Of a stretch of DNA of 64,000 nt, positions 10,501 to 24,249 are shown piece after piece. Position 1 is the first letter of the stretch; each line of letters begins with the position of its first letter. Origin of the DNA: Parachlorella kessleri (Eukaryota > Chlorophyta > Trebouxiophyceae > Chlorellales > Chlorellaceae); assembly GCA_001598975.1 (NCBI GenBank), contig BBXU01002596.1:1-64000 (forward strand), read 5' to 3'. The notes beneath the pieces were generated by a model. That model saw nothing but the letters and a program-made list of their open reading frames with translations, made no database searches and was not told the origin of the DNA. The translations under genes were made by a program, and so were the position numbers.

Positions 10501-13474
10501 CTGGGCCCACAGTCTCAGTCGACTTGACCTCTGCAGAACAAGGGATACCATACTAACGAACTGAAGGGACAGCTCACATCTCCTATGGCAAAAAAATGCA
10601 GACACAGCTGTCTAAACTACTCTTATAAGGGGCAGTAACTAACAGAGCATTTGGCTAACTTCCGCTTCAACCCAAGCTGCCATCCCCCTGGAGTGACAGT
10701 CGGTTCTAAATGGGCTTACTATCCCCCTCACAAACTCTGGTGAACCCTTCCTGGGGCCCATCCAGGTAGCAGAACAGCTCTCAGTTGTCACAAGCCCAAG
10801 AGGAGAGACGGCAACCGCACCGTCCCAAACAACCAGCAGCCCCTCACCTGCCATCACGTCAATCAGGTCTTGCAGGTTGTGGCCATCCACAGGGCCAATG
10901 TAGTAGAACCCTAGCTCCTCAAACAAGGTGGAGCCCGTGCCGGAGATCATGCCGCGCGCATACTCGTCAATCTTGGCAGTGGCATTCTGGATGACGTCGG
11001 GCAGCTGCTTGGTCACCCCCTTAGCAATCTCCCGGAGCTCTCGCAGCTGGCGGTTGGACTGCAAGGCGGCACACACTGGCGCACTCAGCGACGCCGACCA
11101 AACAAACCGATGAGCACCTCAGATGTATCAGATGTATCAAACTGACCACACACAACCTAAGACCCTGCCATACCTAGGCTACTGAGATGTTAGCAGGCTC
11201 GCTGGCCATATGGCCAACAACACTTACCCTTCAGTCTGGAAAACATGTCACCCACCCCGATCCAGTGCAGGACGCATCCAGAACGCGCACCTGGAGCCGA
11301 GCCAGCGCAGATGAGAGGGCCCCCACAGGGTCCTGGTTCTTGCCATTGTACTGGGTCGGCAGGGACACCTGCACATCACACCTAGAAGCCCATCAGGCCG
11401 CCACAAGCAACTGCAGACAAGATAAAGACAGCTATGAGAACTGCAAGGCGTGCCTCGATTAATAGACAGATTAGGTAACATGATGATGGTTCCTAGCAGC
11501 GCAGCAGATCAGCCAGATCATTTCAGGCTTTGTCTGGCAAACAAGGGCGCGTGGGTGTCACCTACCTGCTGGTTGTCATTAAGGATAACAATCATGTTCT
11601 TATCCAAAAAGCCCGCGTGGTTCATGGCTTCATAAGCCATGCCACCGGTGATGGCACCATCACCAATAACCTGCACACAGAGACTCATCCCTTACTTACG
11701 AATGAAGCAGGCCGTCCACTGTTGATCGTGTCCTTGAACGGCCTTCAACAAGCTACTTTCCCATTCACACTCTGCTAATCATCCCAGGCAACAGGGCCCA
11801 GGCAAATGCCCTTGGTTACAATGACTTACAGCACTCGTTACCAAACCTCTGTTTATGGTGGTGTGCCACAGCCCTCCCTCAAGCAGGTATTCCCCGCACA
11901 CCGAGCAGGCGTTGCCAACCCTTGAGCAAAGCTTGTGTGTTTGCCAGCAGCTGTACGGCAGCGGGAGGAACAGCTACAGGTCTATGCTTCAATTTCCAGT
12001 CCCATAGCTCGCAACTCACTGCAATGACGTTGTTCTTGCGGCCCTTGAAGTCACGGCCCACCGCCATGCCCAAGGCAGCAGAGACTGAGGTGGAGCTGTG
12101 CCCAGCACCAAAGGGGTCGTACACGGACTCGGACCGTTTTGTGAAGCCTGGCAGGAAAGGAAGCAAGGCAGGCGACCCCATATGGGTAGGTTGCCTGGCT
12201 GAGCAATGGCACCTAGCGTTCGACATGTCTCAACCCTGGTTAGGTTGTCTACAGGGCCTACCTCCCAGGCAACAAAGGTAGCGTACATCTGGATCCCATG
12301 AGGGTGGTGAACACCTGCTGCCACCTGTCCACAGCTGCCCTGCTGCAACCCTGGGTCCTGGAGCACCAGTCGGCCCCACCCCACCTGACAGCCCGCCCTG
12401 CTGCCTGATGGTGCTCATACGGCTGCGCCTGCCGGTCAGCATCTTGTGGATGTACGCCTGGTGGCCCACATCCCAGATGATCTTGTCCTCGGGGGTGTTG
12501 AACACGTGGTGCAAGGCCACGCTCAGCTCCACCACACCCAGCGAAGACCCCAAGTGCCCACCGGTCTTGGCAACAGAATGAACCAGGTCTGCAGCAAGGG
12601 ACATGTCGGACTCGGTGCATGCCTGTGGCCAAGCACCCCGCAGGCTGGCGTGGCCTCACAGGACCTTTTGACCTGCTTCCCAACACACTCGCTTGCCTAG
12701 CTGCCACGTAGCATTTGGCTCTCACAGCCGTGCTCCAGTTGCAACCACTATCTGTGCACCCACCGCACCAGCTGCTGCACAAGCTGCATCGGGTTTCAGA
12801 TTTTTAGTCAAGCCTACCTGCGCGGAGCTCCTTGCACAGCTGCTTCAGCTGCTGCACGTTGAAATTCTTAATGTGGACTGGGAAGTTCACAGTGTCCAGC
12901 AGGGGGGTGGGTGGGCCTTGCTCACGCCAGTCACTGAGCTCATCCTGACTGATTGTGTCCCAGTCGTTGGAGTACTTCTCCCAGCCACCCGCGGCGCCGT
13001 TACCGTTGCCATTCACGCTGGCAGCAGCGCGGGCTAGGCCACGCTCAGCACGGCGATGCTGCCTGCGGCTGACAGCGCCCAGCCGGCAGCCGCTGAAGCG
13101 TTGCAGGCCTGCAGATGGCAGCTGAACCCTTATTTTGAACGTTATGTTTTGAAGGCACAGGTTCACAGGTGAGACTGGGTGGTCCGCCCTTGCACGGGCT
13201 GTTCACAGGCACCCCAGTTTGCACCAACAGAGGTTGTGATCAGTTTCCAGAGGACTTTATATGTAGAATAAGCGAGCGGCAGCCACTTGCCAAGCGCACC
13301 TGATGTAGGCCTCATGTCTCCCGCACCCTGCGACACCCAGGATGCCGGCGGCTGGCTTCAAAGTGTTGCCTTTACGACTTGCGTACCAGGGCTGCTCAAG
13401 CTGCAACGCGCAGGACTGCGCCCTGCCATCCTCACCTTAAGGCTGCCCAGCGACCCGCCGTGAAGTAAAGCCAT
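7600..13474 (-). CDS. DXS: 1-deoxy-D-xylulose-5-phosphate synthase, plastid
   Basis: Fifteen exons (5' to 3'): 13474-13436, 13121-12818, 12588-12385, 12147-12020, 11670-11566, 11368-11291, 11058-10848, 10530-10382, 10194-10081, 9678-9510, 9334-9166, 8875-8782, 8525-8280, 7972-7886, 7698-7600. Phases agree throughout and give 731 residues, typical of the family. The enzyme condenses pyruvate and glyceraldehyde 3-phosphate with thiamin diphosphate, the first step of the plastid MEP isoprenoid pathway. Visible motifs: [15 protein letters not shown] with the conserved His, [13 protein letters not shown], thiamin-binding GDGAITGG to [21 protein letters not shown] with the catalytic Glu, [28 protein letters not shown] and the C-terminal LTASHIAAT. 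The first about 85 residues are Arg/Ser/Ala-rich, a transit peptide. The 39-nt first exon ([13 protein letters not shown]) is inferred, since the second exon has no in-frame ATG. Confidence 0.96.
9871..9985 (+). repeat. Dispersed repeat family B, copy 3 (intronic)
   Basis: Lies inside the DXS intron between exons 9 and 10, antisense to that gene. It shares gcacccgccacactgctgtc and the flanking T-rich and tgtcacgtgcat blocks with the other copies. Its 5' boundary is soft. Confidence 0.65.
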
Positions 13475-13998
13475 GGTCCGTAGACAATCAGGCAGCAAGA
13501 GCAGCAGGTGTTGTCCCCGCCCAGCACCAAGCCTGGCTGACCACCCTGCCACTGGCCCGTTTCAGCAGAGGTCGTCAAATACTGTTGCCTAGATACTGGA
13601 CGTCCACCTAGAAGGGGCAGGCTGCTTATGGAACGTGAGGGAGCGGCTGAGGCGAGGGATAAGAGCTCGAGTATCCTGGCAAATTGCCGATGATATGGGC
13701 CCGTACGGCAGGACACCAGTGTTGCAACCTTGCCAACAAGCTGATCAACTGTTGTTGATGTATCATCCCTGCAATTTACCGTTAGCCTTGGGCAAAGGAG
13801 GCGGACAAGCTTTCGCCAAGCTATTTCTAAACTCATCACTTGCAGACACACCAGAAGCGAGCCCCTCTCAGACTTCCATATAGTCAGTTTGGCCTGGGTC
13901 CTCGTCATGCAACAGTCATATCTCGCATGCAGTGACAGGGAGGACCGCTAAGCGGCTTTGCAGCACACTCAAGGTGGGAAGAAGGCAGCGTTGGCAGT
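13475..13998. promoter_or_regulatory. Bidirectional promoter interval (DXS / UTP15)
   Basis: 524 bp between the start codons of two diverging genes. Open frames across it (for example 13432-13908 on the minus strand) have no recognisable product. It must hold both promoters and 5' UTRs. No obvious TATA box. Confidence 0.55.
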
Positions 13999-16900
13999 AT
14001 GGACTATGACGCTGCCGAGTATAGGAAGCTGCCCATCAAGCAGTACCCAGGCAGGGCGCTGCGAGAGACAGCAGAGGGCAAGTATTGGAAGCAGTTCAAG
14101 GCTCCCCTGGCCGCAAAGCAGGTAAGGCCCTGCTGGGGCGCGCAGTCAGGCGTGCAAAGGTTTAGAGGTGTGATAGTGGACGCAGTACCTGATTCACTGC
14201 CCACTGCCGTGCTGGTCTTGCACTCCCTCCAAAGCAACGTTTGAAGCAACCTGGCTTGACCCTTCGCCCTCAACCAGGGCCAGATTGCTTACATTTGCCC
14301 CAAGACTTGCCTGCCTGCCTGCCTGCATGCGTGCAGTTTGGAGCCGTCACCAATATAGACTTCTGTACACTATATCCTCACCACTTCGCAGTCACAACTT
14401 CTACAAGGGTGAGCGTTGCAGCTGGGCTCACTGCCTCACCTGTCACGCTCGGATGGGCAAGCAGCACACAACAACTGCCAAAAGTTGCCTTTTGGTTCAG
14501 CTTGAGGGTGGCTGCAGTATTCTGCAGTATTAAGAAGCTTGCCGCGGGAGTAAGTCTCTGGTGTAACCAAGTGGAGTTGTGAGCTTTCTTGTTTAATTTA
14601 GGTTGTGGTCTTTCATGGCAGGCCTTAGAGAAGGTCTCCATCAGCTTGCCGCGGCGCCTGCAGGTGGTCGTGTATGATGCCCAGACCTGCTCTGTGCGCC
14701 GGACGTTCACCCGATTCAAGGACAAGGCGTACTGTGGCACCTTCAGGAGCGACGGGCGGCTGCTGATTGCTGGAGGCGAGGAAGGGCTGGTCCAGGTCGG
14801 CCGGCAGGGTCCATGGCTTGCCTTGCCTGCATTGCATTTGCTCACTGACAAGCACTGACTTGGTACAAGGCGGCTGATGATGGCCTTTGGCAGGGCCCCT
14901 TCCGGCCTTGCACTTGTCCCAGGTTGCGGTATAAATTCCATTGTTGCCAGCAACCAGCTTCTCCCCAACGTGCAATGTAGCTCTGGCAGCATGGGGCTGA
15001 GCTGCATGTTTGTGATGGCTCAGCGCAGTCCGTCACCTCTGCCTCTGCCAGCAGCCCTTGGCCACGTGTGGTGCTAGGCCTCCCGCCCAACACTGACTGA
15101 CCCTCTCGGAGGTGCTGGCAGGTATTTGATGCCAACAGCCGCGGCTTGCTGCGGCAGCTGAAGGGCCACCAGCGGCCCGTGCATGTGGCGCGCTTTGCCC
15201 CCGATAAGGTGCACGTGCTGTCCGGCGGCGACGATGCGCTGGCCCGGTGGTGGGATGTCGGCGAGGGGCGGCAGGTGTTGCGACTGGCGGGGCATGCGGA
15301 CTATGTGAGGGCGGCGGCCGTCAACCCGGCCAGCCAGGACGCCTGGGCCACGGGCGGGTGAGCTATCGCCTCGTTGGCATGTGGTGTTGCTGTGGTGGAT
15401 GCGCACCTGCAGGAACTTGCAGTGTTCTATGCCGCTCTGTGCTGCGCGCCTGGGTACCAGGCAGTGAGTTTAGTGGTGTTATGTAATATATACATGCTTG
15501 AGCTGGCCTCATGTTCTCCCGTCCATACCACGCTGAAACAATGCGCTCGATTGTTGCACCATGCTTGCGCTGCTCCCCTCCCTCTTCAGGTATGACCACA
15601 TCTGCAAGCTGTGGGACGTGCGCAGCGGCCAGTGTAGCATGTCAGTGGACCATGGGGCCCCGGTTGAGTCGGTGGCTTTCCTTCCCACAGGTGTGGCAAT
15701 GATGCTGGTGCTCTGTGCCAAGACTGGCTAGGCACTGAGGCGATTGGATGTGGGGAGGCTCCTTACGGCATTGTATTCGTGTTTAGTTGACTTGCTGTGC
15801 GCTTCATGGCTTCGAGCGGGCCACCTATGGGCTTGGGAATCATGCATCTGCTACGCAACTGCTGTCGTGTCAGTTTCACTCCCCAGCTGCAATCAACACC
15901 ATCCTTCACAGTTAGGTCGCTGCTTAGTGTCTGCAGGCTCGCTGCTGGTGACAGCTGGCGGCACACAGCTGTGCGTGTGGGACTTGTTTGCTGGCGGTCG
16001 ATTGCTGCGGCGCCTTTCCAATCACCAGAAGACGATCACGTCCGTGCTTGTCACGCCTGCTGCTGGGCCGGAGGGTGCTGTTGCACCCCGTATGCTCTCT
16101 GCATCGCTGGACGGACATGTGAAGGTGAGTGCCTGCATCGCATCAATCTTCCGTCCGCCGTTGCATTTGGTGCATTTGGTGGGCTAGCTTGTGATTTCAT
16201 GGCGGATATCACCTCACTGGCTTCCTGGCTGTGCAACGACTGTGCGCGGGCAATGTCAGCTGACCTCAGTCTTGCACCGTCGAACTGCCACCACAAACAT
16301 GGTCGCTGTTAGTCCCGCAGACGCGGGGGAGCTGCTAGTCAGGCTGTCCGATTTCACAACTTGAACAGCGTCCTTTTGGAATCTCTATGGCAGGCAGCTG
16401 TGTATAACCAGCCTCTGGTCGCTCGGTGTACTTGATCAAAGCCCAGGTCAATGACCCCGGGCGCCTCTCCGGTATGACATGACGCTCCCATCGTGTACGG
16501 TGGGTATGGATGTGCAGGTCTATGACCTTGACACCTTTCAGGTGACCCACGCCTCTAAGTACCCCGCGCCGGTGCTGTCGCTGGGGCTGGCCCCTAGCTG
16601 CAGCCTGCTGGCAGTGGGCATGGCGGACGGGGTGCTATCGGTGCGGCGGCACATGCGCCCGCTGCCCAGGGAGCCTTTGCTGGGTGCTGGCAGCCAGGCG
16701 CGGCGCCAAAGGTGCGGCTGACCGCCGGCCACTGGTTGTGGTCTCCCTGTGACCTACTGTGCTGGCTGAAGGGTGGGGATTGCGGTGACGCTGGTGGGGG
16801 AACCTGCATCAGACTTGTGAGTCTCAATGTTGCTTTGCTTGGCCGGTATATCACGAGTTGCACCTACTTCTTGTAGCATGTCCGGCTGTGGGATGCGCAC

Positions 16901-18153
16901 CGACGCACGACGCATGCTGCATGGCAATTGGGACCATCTGTCTGCTGGAGTAGGTACAAACCCCGGCTCACAGCTGCCAGCTACCGGTACTTCATCCGCG
17001 GGCAAGGCAGCGCTGCGGCCGCGGGAGACTACATTGTTGCAGCCCGGAAGCGTGCAGCGCTCTCAAACCATGACCGCTTGCTGCGGCGCTTCCGCTATGG
17101 GGACGCTTTGGATGCTGCGTTGGCCACTCGGAGGCCTGAGGTGTGTCATGTCTTTGGTTTATGATGCTGCTGGGGCACGATGGTCGGTTGGAGCAGGTGT
17201 CTCCTTCTGGTTAAAGCCCAGGGACTCGTGCGAAGTGGTTGTAACTCCGTTGCCCACCGCACAGCGCAGAGCAGGCTTGCATAGCTGCTGCACTCCTGGC
17301 GACACTGTGAATGTTAGTGTGTTCCTCTCTTTGGTGCACTCCATGCCCACAGGACAGTCTGGCCATCGCCCTGAGGGACATGACATTTTTCCCTACAGGT
17401 GGTGGCCTCGCTACTTGAAGAGCTAGCAGTACGTGGAGGCCTAGCAGCAGCGCTGGTCCACCGGTTGCCACAGAGCTTGCTGCCGCTGCTTGACCATGTG
17501 CGACGCCATGTAGGTGACCCACGCTATGCCGGGCTGCTGGCAGGCGTGGCTCACCGGCTGCTGGACGCCTACAGCGCCTCCCTGGGCGCGGACACCCAGG
17601 TGGGAGCCGCCACAGAGAGACTGCTGCTTGGGAGTGTGCTGCTTGGGGTGCTGCTTCACCAGCCTCCTGTTGCCCACTGGAAGACGTGGAGAACGGGGGG
17701 GCGGCTATAGGTTTCTAATGTGCAAATCAGTGTAAATCAGATGCAATCAGGAGGCCATGAGGGCTGCTCCTGTTATGTGCCCCATGTGTAGTCCGTGTGA
17801 GAAGCATAATTGCATAGCAGCCGTCTTAACACCAATCAGCAGAATATAAGCGCTACTGAGCTGCCCGAAGGGTTCTGGAGTCCCCAGCCACCCATCTGCC
17901 GCAGTGCGTAATAGGAGTTGGTGAGATAGGCAAAGGTTGGCCCCTAGCTACTCCGGCTTGGAGTTGTCATGAACCCCTCTGGGAGCTAACCTAAGTAGTT
18001 CGGCGTCTCCCATGCTTGCAGATGGGTGAGGCGCTGGGTCAGGTGCAGGAGCGAGTGGCGCTGGAGGTGCGGACTCAAGATGAGCTGGTGCACATCCGGG
18101 GGATGCTGGAGCCCCTGCTCTTAGCGGCAGGCGCAGCAACATACGGGAGCTGA
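13999..18153 (+). CDS. UTP15: U3 small nucleolar RNA-associated protein 15, WD40
   Basis: Ten exons: 13999-14121, 14337-14408, 14664-14795, 15122-15357, 15590-15690, 15937-16124, 16518-16711, 16981-17140, 17399-17599, 18022-18153; 512 residues, close to human UTP15 (about 518). It is a t-UTP subunit of the small-subunit processome, needed for pre-rRNA transcription and early 18S processing in the nucleolus. The N-terminus (YRKLPIKQYPG) and a run of WD40 blades are plain: GHQRPVHVARFAPDK, DDALARWWDVGEGRQ, DHICKLWDVRSGQ, LCVWDLFAGGRLL, NHQKTITSVLVTP. The C-terminal UTP15 domain follows: YRYFIRGQ, FRYGDALDAALATRRPE, VVASLLEELAVRGGL, LLDHVRRHVGDPRYAGLLAG, and a final helix ending DELVHIRGMLEPLL. 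The 16711/16981 junction was chosen for phase and for the conserved YRYF; the others are clear. Confidence 0.93.
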
Positions 18154-18823
18154 CATACTGCCCCCGCTAAACCGGTTGGGTCAGCACCATGACGTGGCGG
18201 GTTGCTGCTTCATCGCCAAACAGTATGCGACTGGGGGTGGTGGTGCCACTACCCTGCTCCCTTAGGGCCAAACCACAGTAGGCTGTGACCAGCACAGTTC
18301 CGAGTACGCAACTTGCCTGCCGCCTTGAGGTTGCTTGGTTAGGGGTGGGAGCCCAAGAGGCACAATCACTGTGCTTCGTGGCGCTTAAGACAGGTTGCTT
18401 CCATCATTATAAGGCGGCGCCGACCTGCAAGCATGGGTTACCCAGCTTGGCAGAAGCATCTTGCTACACTACATCTCGTGTGTGGGTAGTGGCTGGCCCG
18501 GTTCTGCTGCGTCTGGTCGGTACCCGTGGCCTTGGAGTTGAGGTTCTCTTGTTTCATCGCACACATTATGGAAGTGAGGCACCCGGTTGCAGATGCTAGC
18601 GGAGGACAAGGTTCCCTGTTGTTTTCTCGCTTTGGTGACCGCTTGCAGGATCACTACTTTGAGATTCAGTAGTGCCAATATGGTGCTAGCTGGGGAGGTG
18701 CAGCATGCAAGCCAGCAGCAATATGCCCAGCAGCAGGAGAGATATGATGGCATGGAGCGCCAACGGAGGTGAATTGCAATGAAGGCCAACGAGTAAACTA
18801 GACCCTACACTGTACATTGTACC

Positions 18824-18875
18824 CCCAGCGTACTGCTAGGCGTACCAGCGGCAAGTTTGAAAAGGATTTGGTTGC
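18824..18875 (+). repeat. Dispersed repeat family C, copy 2
   Basis: Identical by eye over 52 bp to 5748-5799, in the same orientation. Immediately downstream it runs into a diverged family A-like stretch (aaggctggatgcag), which suggests nested or composite insertion. Confidence 0.85.
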
Positions 18876-19030
18876 AGAGCTCAGATGACACTTAAGGCTG
18901 GATGCAGAAATGCTTTGGGTCTTGCTGTTCCCACCCTTGGGGGCCATGGCAGGCAGTGCAAGTGGGGTGCTCAGCAAAACCGCGAGCTAAATTCTCAAGG
19001 GCCTCAAGCCTGTCTCCATGCCAACATGAA

Positions 19031-19180
19031 GCTTAGCTTTTCTCGGGGAGAGAACTACTGGATCAGCACTCAGGCAAGACTCAGGCACATCCTGCATCCA
19101 GTTCTATCAGTCCAGCTCAACTGTCAGTCCAGCCCAACTTTCACTCCCTGTTCGCACTACCTGCCACCCATGCTAATAAA
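19031..19180 (+). repeat. Dispersed repeat family A, copy 3 (first of tandem pair)
   Basis: The fullest copy, about 150 bp: gcttagcttttctcggggag, agaactactggatcagcac, aggcaagactcaggcac, tgcatccagttctatcag, and CACTACCTGCCACCCATGCT followed by aataaa. Confidence 0.85.
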
Positions 19181-19183
19181 GGC

Positions 19184-19321
19184 CTTAGCTTATCTTGGGG
19201 AGAGAACTGCTCGCTCGAGCCCAGACCTCGGGCAAGACTCAGGCTCATTCTGCATCCAACCCTGTCAGTACAGCCCAGCTCTCATTTCCTGTTTGCACTA
19301 CCTGCCACCCATGCTAATAAA
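19184..19321 (+). repeat. Dispersed repeat family A, copy 4 (second of tandem pair)
   Basis: Starts cttagcttatcttgggga only a few bases after copy 3 and ends again with CACTACCTGCCACCCATGCT plus aataaa. Two near full-length units in direct tandem define the unit as about 138-150 bp. Confidence 0.85.
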
Positions 19322-19788
19322 GTGTCTGGCCATCCACCCTATTGTGGTGGGCAGGTAGTGGGACCTGCGGTCTAGTCAACCTCAGCTGCCATCCCTGTCT
19401 CAACATCTGCCAGCCAACGCTGGAGGGGTGTTTCTCAGCGTCAGTATTGAACCTACAAGAACTGATATGGGTCCAACACCCTTGTATATTCCGGATGCTG
19501 GCCCAGTATAGCTTGCGAAGGAACTCGATCCAACCATGTTGCAACAAGACCAGTGCCACTTACTGCCATGCCCTGCTTGATTAGGTTGCTGGAAAACAAT
19601 GCATTTCTGATTGGCTGGGCGGACATAAGGCCTTCCATTTCTGTCCGTCATTTCAGCCTCTGCCCTCCCTGACGCACCACGCCTACGCGTTGCCCTGCAA
19701 TGCCTTGCCTCCCCTGTGCCGTCCCCTCTCTACCCATAGCATGCCATGCGCACGTTCAGCCTAGGTGGTCCTGATTGCAAGTGGGCAA

Positions 19789-19811
19789 TTACAGTACATC
19801 GGGCATTTACA
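19789..19811 (-). other. Poly(A) signals of RPS3 (two TGTAA)
   Basis: Two TGTAA pentamers on the minus strand (19789-19793 and 19807-19811), 65-90 nt past the RPS3 stop. TGTAA is the usual chlorophyte polyadenylation signal. Confidence 0.7.
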
Positions 19812-19875
19812 ACACTGACACGCAGCCCCAGCCAGCTGTTCAGTAAGTGCGCCAAGCAGACTACACGGGCCCTGC

Positions 19876-22192
<2,317 letters not shown>

Positions 22193-22561
22193 GGTGCAGT
22201 CGAGCTGCCACACGAACCCACAGACAAGGTGCACCCGGGAAAGAGGGTCAGCAGCGAGAGGCAATGTGTTTTGCAGAGGCTTCCTGGCGGGGTGTCATAA
22301 TATTCAAGGAGGGTACACGATTTTAGATATTCCAACAATTGGCCAGAAATTCCCCAAGGGTACCCCGCAGGGCCAGGACTTCTCATTAAGGACTGCTTTC
22401 TGTGTGTTTCACTTGTGTTCTGTTCTGTCTTAGCCTTCTTCTTGCCCCTCCATATAATTGAAGTATTAGCACAACTTATGTTTTGGTAAACGCCGTCTTG
22501 CTTTTTATATATCGGCTTGGAGGTAAAAGTTTGAGAGCTTGGTTTAGTTACGTTGGCTCAC
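22193..22561. promoter_or_regulatory. Bidirectional promoter interval (RPS3 / U2B''-like)
   Basis: 369 bp between the two start codons. An A/T-rich block with tttttatatatcgg lies around 22502-22515, about 50 bp before the plus-strand ATG and thus a TATA-like candidate for that gene. Confidence 0.55.
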
Positions 22562-24249
22562 ATGGGTGACATCGCACCAGGGCAGACTATCTACATCAGC
22601 AACTTGTATGAGAAGCTAAAAAAAGAAGGTACGTCTTCATGGTTATCACTTGATTAATTTGGTGCAGGTGCTGTCTGTGCGAGTGACACGGAGGGACTTG
22701 TCTCCTGTGCCCTTGTAGAAACCAAGAAGCTATTGTACGCCCTATTTGGCCAGTTTGGCAAGATACTTGATGTGGTCTGCTTAAAAACACCGCGGCTTCG
22801 CGGTCAGGCTTGGGTGGTGTTTGCTGACATTACTTCAGCCACCAACGCGCTCAGGGCGATGCAGGGCTTCCCCTTCTTTGACAAGCCTGTTGTGAGTGGC
22901 CGTGGCGGGGAGGGGCACGTGTATGAGCTGTGGTGCAGGCGGAATGTGTGCACTGGTAAGTGCAGCGCACACGACGTTGCCTGTGCAGCCGTTTTGCATG
23001 GACGGACAAGTGGTGGCGGTTGGTAACAAGTTGCTCTTAAGCCTGCAGAGACTGCAATACGCTAAGACCAAGTCGGATGCAGTTTCCAAGCTAGATGGCT
23101 CCTACAAGCGGGAAAAGAAACAGCGGCAGAAGCAGTTGGTGGCAGCAGGTGTGGGTGAATCCAGGGGGGCGGCGGGGCCCGGGGGGACCATGAAAGATCA
23201 GGAACTTGTTGTCATCTGTTTCAGCGGCGGTTTGTCGCCTCCTTGTGCTATACAGCCAAGCAGACGAGTCTGCATAGGTGCAGAACTTGCCAATACACTA
23301 GTAAAGGGTGGGTGTGTTCCGGATGTGATGGGCCTGGCATGGCACTGCGCCTGACTAGGCCCCTCAGACAGACTGATACCAACTGGAGCTCCCTGCTTCT
23401 CGCTGAACAACCAGGCGCCAAGCAGCCGCGGACAGAAGCTGAGCCGGCAAAGGCCCAGGCAGCCAAGCCCGCAGCAGCTGCTACGGAGGCCGTGGACGTG
23501 GGCGCGCCCAACCGGGTCCTCTTCCTGGAGGGCCTGCCGGAGGCGACCACCGAGGCCATGCTTACCATGCTCTTCCAGCAGTTCCCAGGTAGGTATGGCG
23601 TGGCAGGTACTGCAGTCATTGAAGATGAATTGGGTGGGTGCACCCTGTCCATGTTTTGGGGGCTGATGATGCGAGCAAAGGATATGCAGCTGTGGTTTGA
23701 CAGGTCTGGGTGCACGGTTTGTGTAGCCCTTGTTTTGGTGGCATGTTGGGGAAGTAGGGTTAGGCTGACTGGACCTATTGCAAGTGGTACTATGCGTCCT
23801 TATGTTCTTGCTGCCCAACCTACCAGCTCCTGTGGGGACGCGAGTTGTGCAGGCTACAAGGAGTCGCGCTTGGTAGAGGGCCGGCCGGGGATTGCATTTG
23901 TTGAGTTTGAAAACGACGTCCAGGTGTGTACCTGGCATGAAAGTGCCTGCGGTGGTGGTGTGTCTCTGAACCGGTGAACCGACTGGTGTCTGCCGAGGCG
24001 TCCTGCTTACTGACTGACTTTGTTGCACCCTGTTGCAGTAAGTAGCGAACTGCTGCATTGCGTTTTTGGCACCGTTCTACTCTGACTGCTTACTGCCGCT
24101 GTCCATTGCCATTGCCGCCGATCCATGCCTAGAGTGCGTGCCCACCAAGCTGATCATTGTAATCTTTGCAGGCGGGCGTGGCGCTGTCAGGTCTCCAAGG
24201 CTTCAAGATCACACCACAGAATGTTATGAAGATAACTTATGGGAAGTAG
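22562..24249 (+). CDS. U2B''/U1A-type spliceosomal snRNP protein
   Basis: Six exons: 22562-22628, 22719-22891, 23049-23148, 23415-23588, 23853-23923, 24172-24249; 220 residues. It has two RNA-recognition motifs. RRM1 starts at [20 protein letters not shown], with RNP1 written RGQAWVVF and the [10 protein letters not shown] end typical of the U1A/U2B''/SNF family. A basic/Ala linker ([14 protein letters not shown] and then [10 protein letters not shown]) leads to RRM2 with [31 protein letters not shown] and the C-terminal [16 protein letters not shown]. In this family RRM1 binds stem-loop II of U1 or, with U2A', stem-loop IV of U2. Which of the two it serves cannot be decided; many lineages have one dual protein. 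Nuclear. Confidence 0.94.

Larger units (their letters stand above)
18154..19875. other. Convergent spacer with repeats, no gene seen
   Basis: 1.7 kb between the 3' ends of UTP15 (+) and RPS3 (-). It holds a family C copy (18824-18875) and a tandem pair of family A copies (19031-19321). No frame has coding character I can support. Confidence 0.65.

Noticed and set aside
19031..19321. Tandem repeat read as a CRISPR or satellite array
   Set aside because: Only two units with no spacers; the genome is eukaryotic.
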